The notes under the pieces were generated by a model that worked only from the letters and a program-made list of their open reading frames with translations, searched no databases and had not been told where the DNA came from. A stretch of DNA of 6,834 nt, taken from NCBI GenBank assembly GCA_903929325.1, contig CAIYUD010000094.1, positions 1-6,834 on the forward strand, written 5' to 3'. Positions 6,478 through 6,834 of the stretch are shown piece by piece; within the stretch, counting starts at the first letter, position 1, and each line of letters starts with the position of its first letter. The stretch comes from an uncultured Opitutia bacterium. Its GTDB lineage: Bacteria; Verrucomicrobiota; Verrucomicrobiia; Opitutales; UBA953. Both the position numbers and the translations under genes were made by a program.

Positions 6478-6834
6478 TCAGTGGAATCCTAAGGTTTTCC
6501 GGAGTGCTTCCGGTAGGGCACGTTCAAGGGCGTGTGCACGACTTCCCTTTAATAAGATCGGACCACGGTGAGCCTGAATCGCCGCGGCCAATTCAGCGTG
6601 ATTCGCGGCAACACGTCCGCCGCAGACAGCAGCGAGCGCAGGCGCATCGCCGCCATAAACAATCACATGATCGCCTGGGCTAAGCGGCAATGCGCGACCG
6701 GCATCTTGATGAAGTTGAATGGATTTGGCACCCAACTCAGCCATACCTCCTAATACAAAGAGGCGCGGTCCGGTTGTCTGACGTACAAAAGTCTGCGCAG
6801 CATCAGCCAACGAAGCTGGGCTCGCATTGTAACA
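6478..6834 (-). CDS. murF: UDP-N-acetylmuramoyl-tripeptide--D-alanyl-D-alanine ligase MurF (3' end only)
   Basis: MurF adds D-Ala-D-Ala to UDP-MurNAc-tripeptide, the last cytoplasmic step before MraY. Only the C-terminal 118 residues are in the window, and the frame is open to the edge. It begins at CYNASPASLADA, which fits the family motif DxYNANPxS at the start of the C-terminal domain. It continues with RLFVLGGMAELG (usual VLGDMxELG, here Gly for Asp), a conserved H in the following helix (LHQDAG), VIVYGG, GGRV, and ILLKGSRAHALERAL near the end, the usual MurF C-terminal signature. MurE ends differently, which rules against that alternative. The first apparent start in frame, TTG at 6810, is internal and not a real start. 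The stop lies 1 base before the mraY ATG. Confidence 0.95.
   Translation of the reverse strand, partial: CYNASPASLADAAQTFVRQTTGPRLFVLGGMAELGAKSIQLHQDAGRALPLSPGDHVIVYGGDAPALAAVCGGRVAANHAELAAAIQAHRGPILLKGSRAHALERALPEALRKTLGFH
6487..6490 (-). promoter_or_regulatory. Possible Shine-Dalgarno site of mraY
   Basis: AGGA lies 10 bases before the mraY ATG, within the last codons of murF. The word is short and the spacing slightly long, so it may add only a little to coupling with murF. Confidence 0.35.

Noticed and set aside
6803..6810. TTG at 6810 as a start of a separate 110-residue protein
   Set aside because: The frame continues upstream to the window edge with the MurF motif CYNASPAS, so this is an internal Leu of murF.

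Overview
The window is a stretch of a bacterial division and cell wall (dcw) cluster. All seven genes lie on the minus strand and are read from high to low coordinates: murF (3' end only), mraY, murD, a small LysM lipoprotein gene, ftsW, murG and murC (5' part only). There are no RNA genes, mobile elements, CRISPR arrays or long intergenic regions. The largest gap is 48 bases, between murD and the LysM gene. The layout looks like one polycistronic unit that enters and leaves the window, and no promoter or terminator could be supported inside it.

The organism appears to be a member of the PVC superphylum, most likely Verrucomicrobiota (Opitutae-like). The main reason is the gene order: a LysM lipoprotein sits between murD and ftsW. 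As I recall, chlamydial genomes have the same order, murF-mraY-murD-nlpD-ftsW-murG-murC. The MraY N-terminus (MLYRLSEL...) and base composition near one half GC by eye are compatible with this. The placement is inference from memory, not a database result.

The genes cover consecutive steps of lipid II synthesis and use. MurC adds L-Ala to UDP-MurNAc, MurD adds D-Glu, and MurF adds D-Ala-D-Ala. MraY moves the phospho-MurNAc-pentapeptide to undecaprenyl phosphate, and MurG adds GlcNAc to give lipid II. FtsW polymerises lipid II at the division septum. The LysM lipoprotein presumably binds the resulting wall in the periplasm.

Translation is tightly coupled. Three junctions are ATGA overlaps (mraY/murD, ftsW/murG, murG/murC) and one has a 1-base gap (murF/mraY). 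The LysM gene and ftsW break this pattern: each has a short leader and no nearby Shine-Dalgarno sequence.

I see no wholly new system; this is mostly a conserved housekeeping locus. Two details stand out. One is a 14-bp perfect inverted repeat inside the first 20 codons of ftsW. The other is a 20-residue Gly/Phe/Pro-rich repeat in the LysM lipoprotein whose two copies are identical in protein but differ in 16 of 20 codons.
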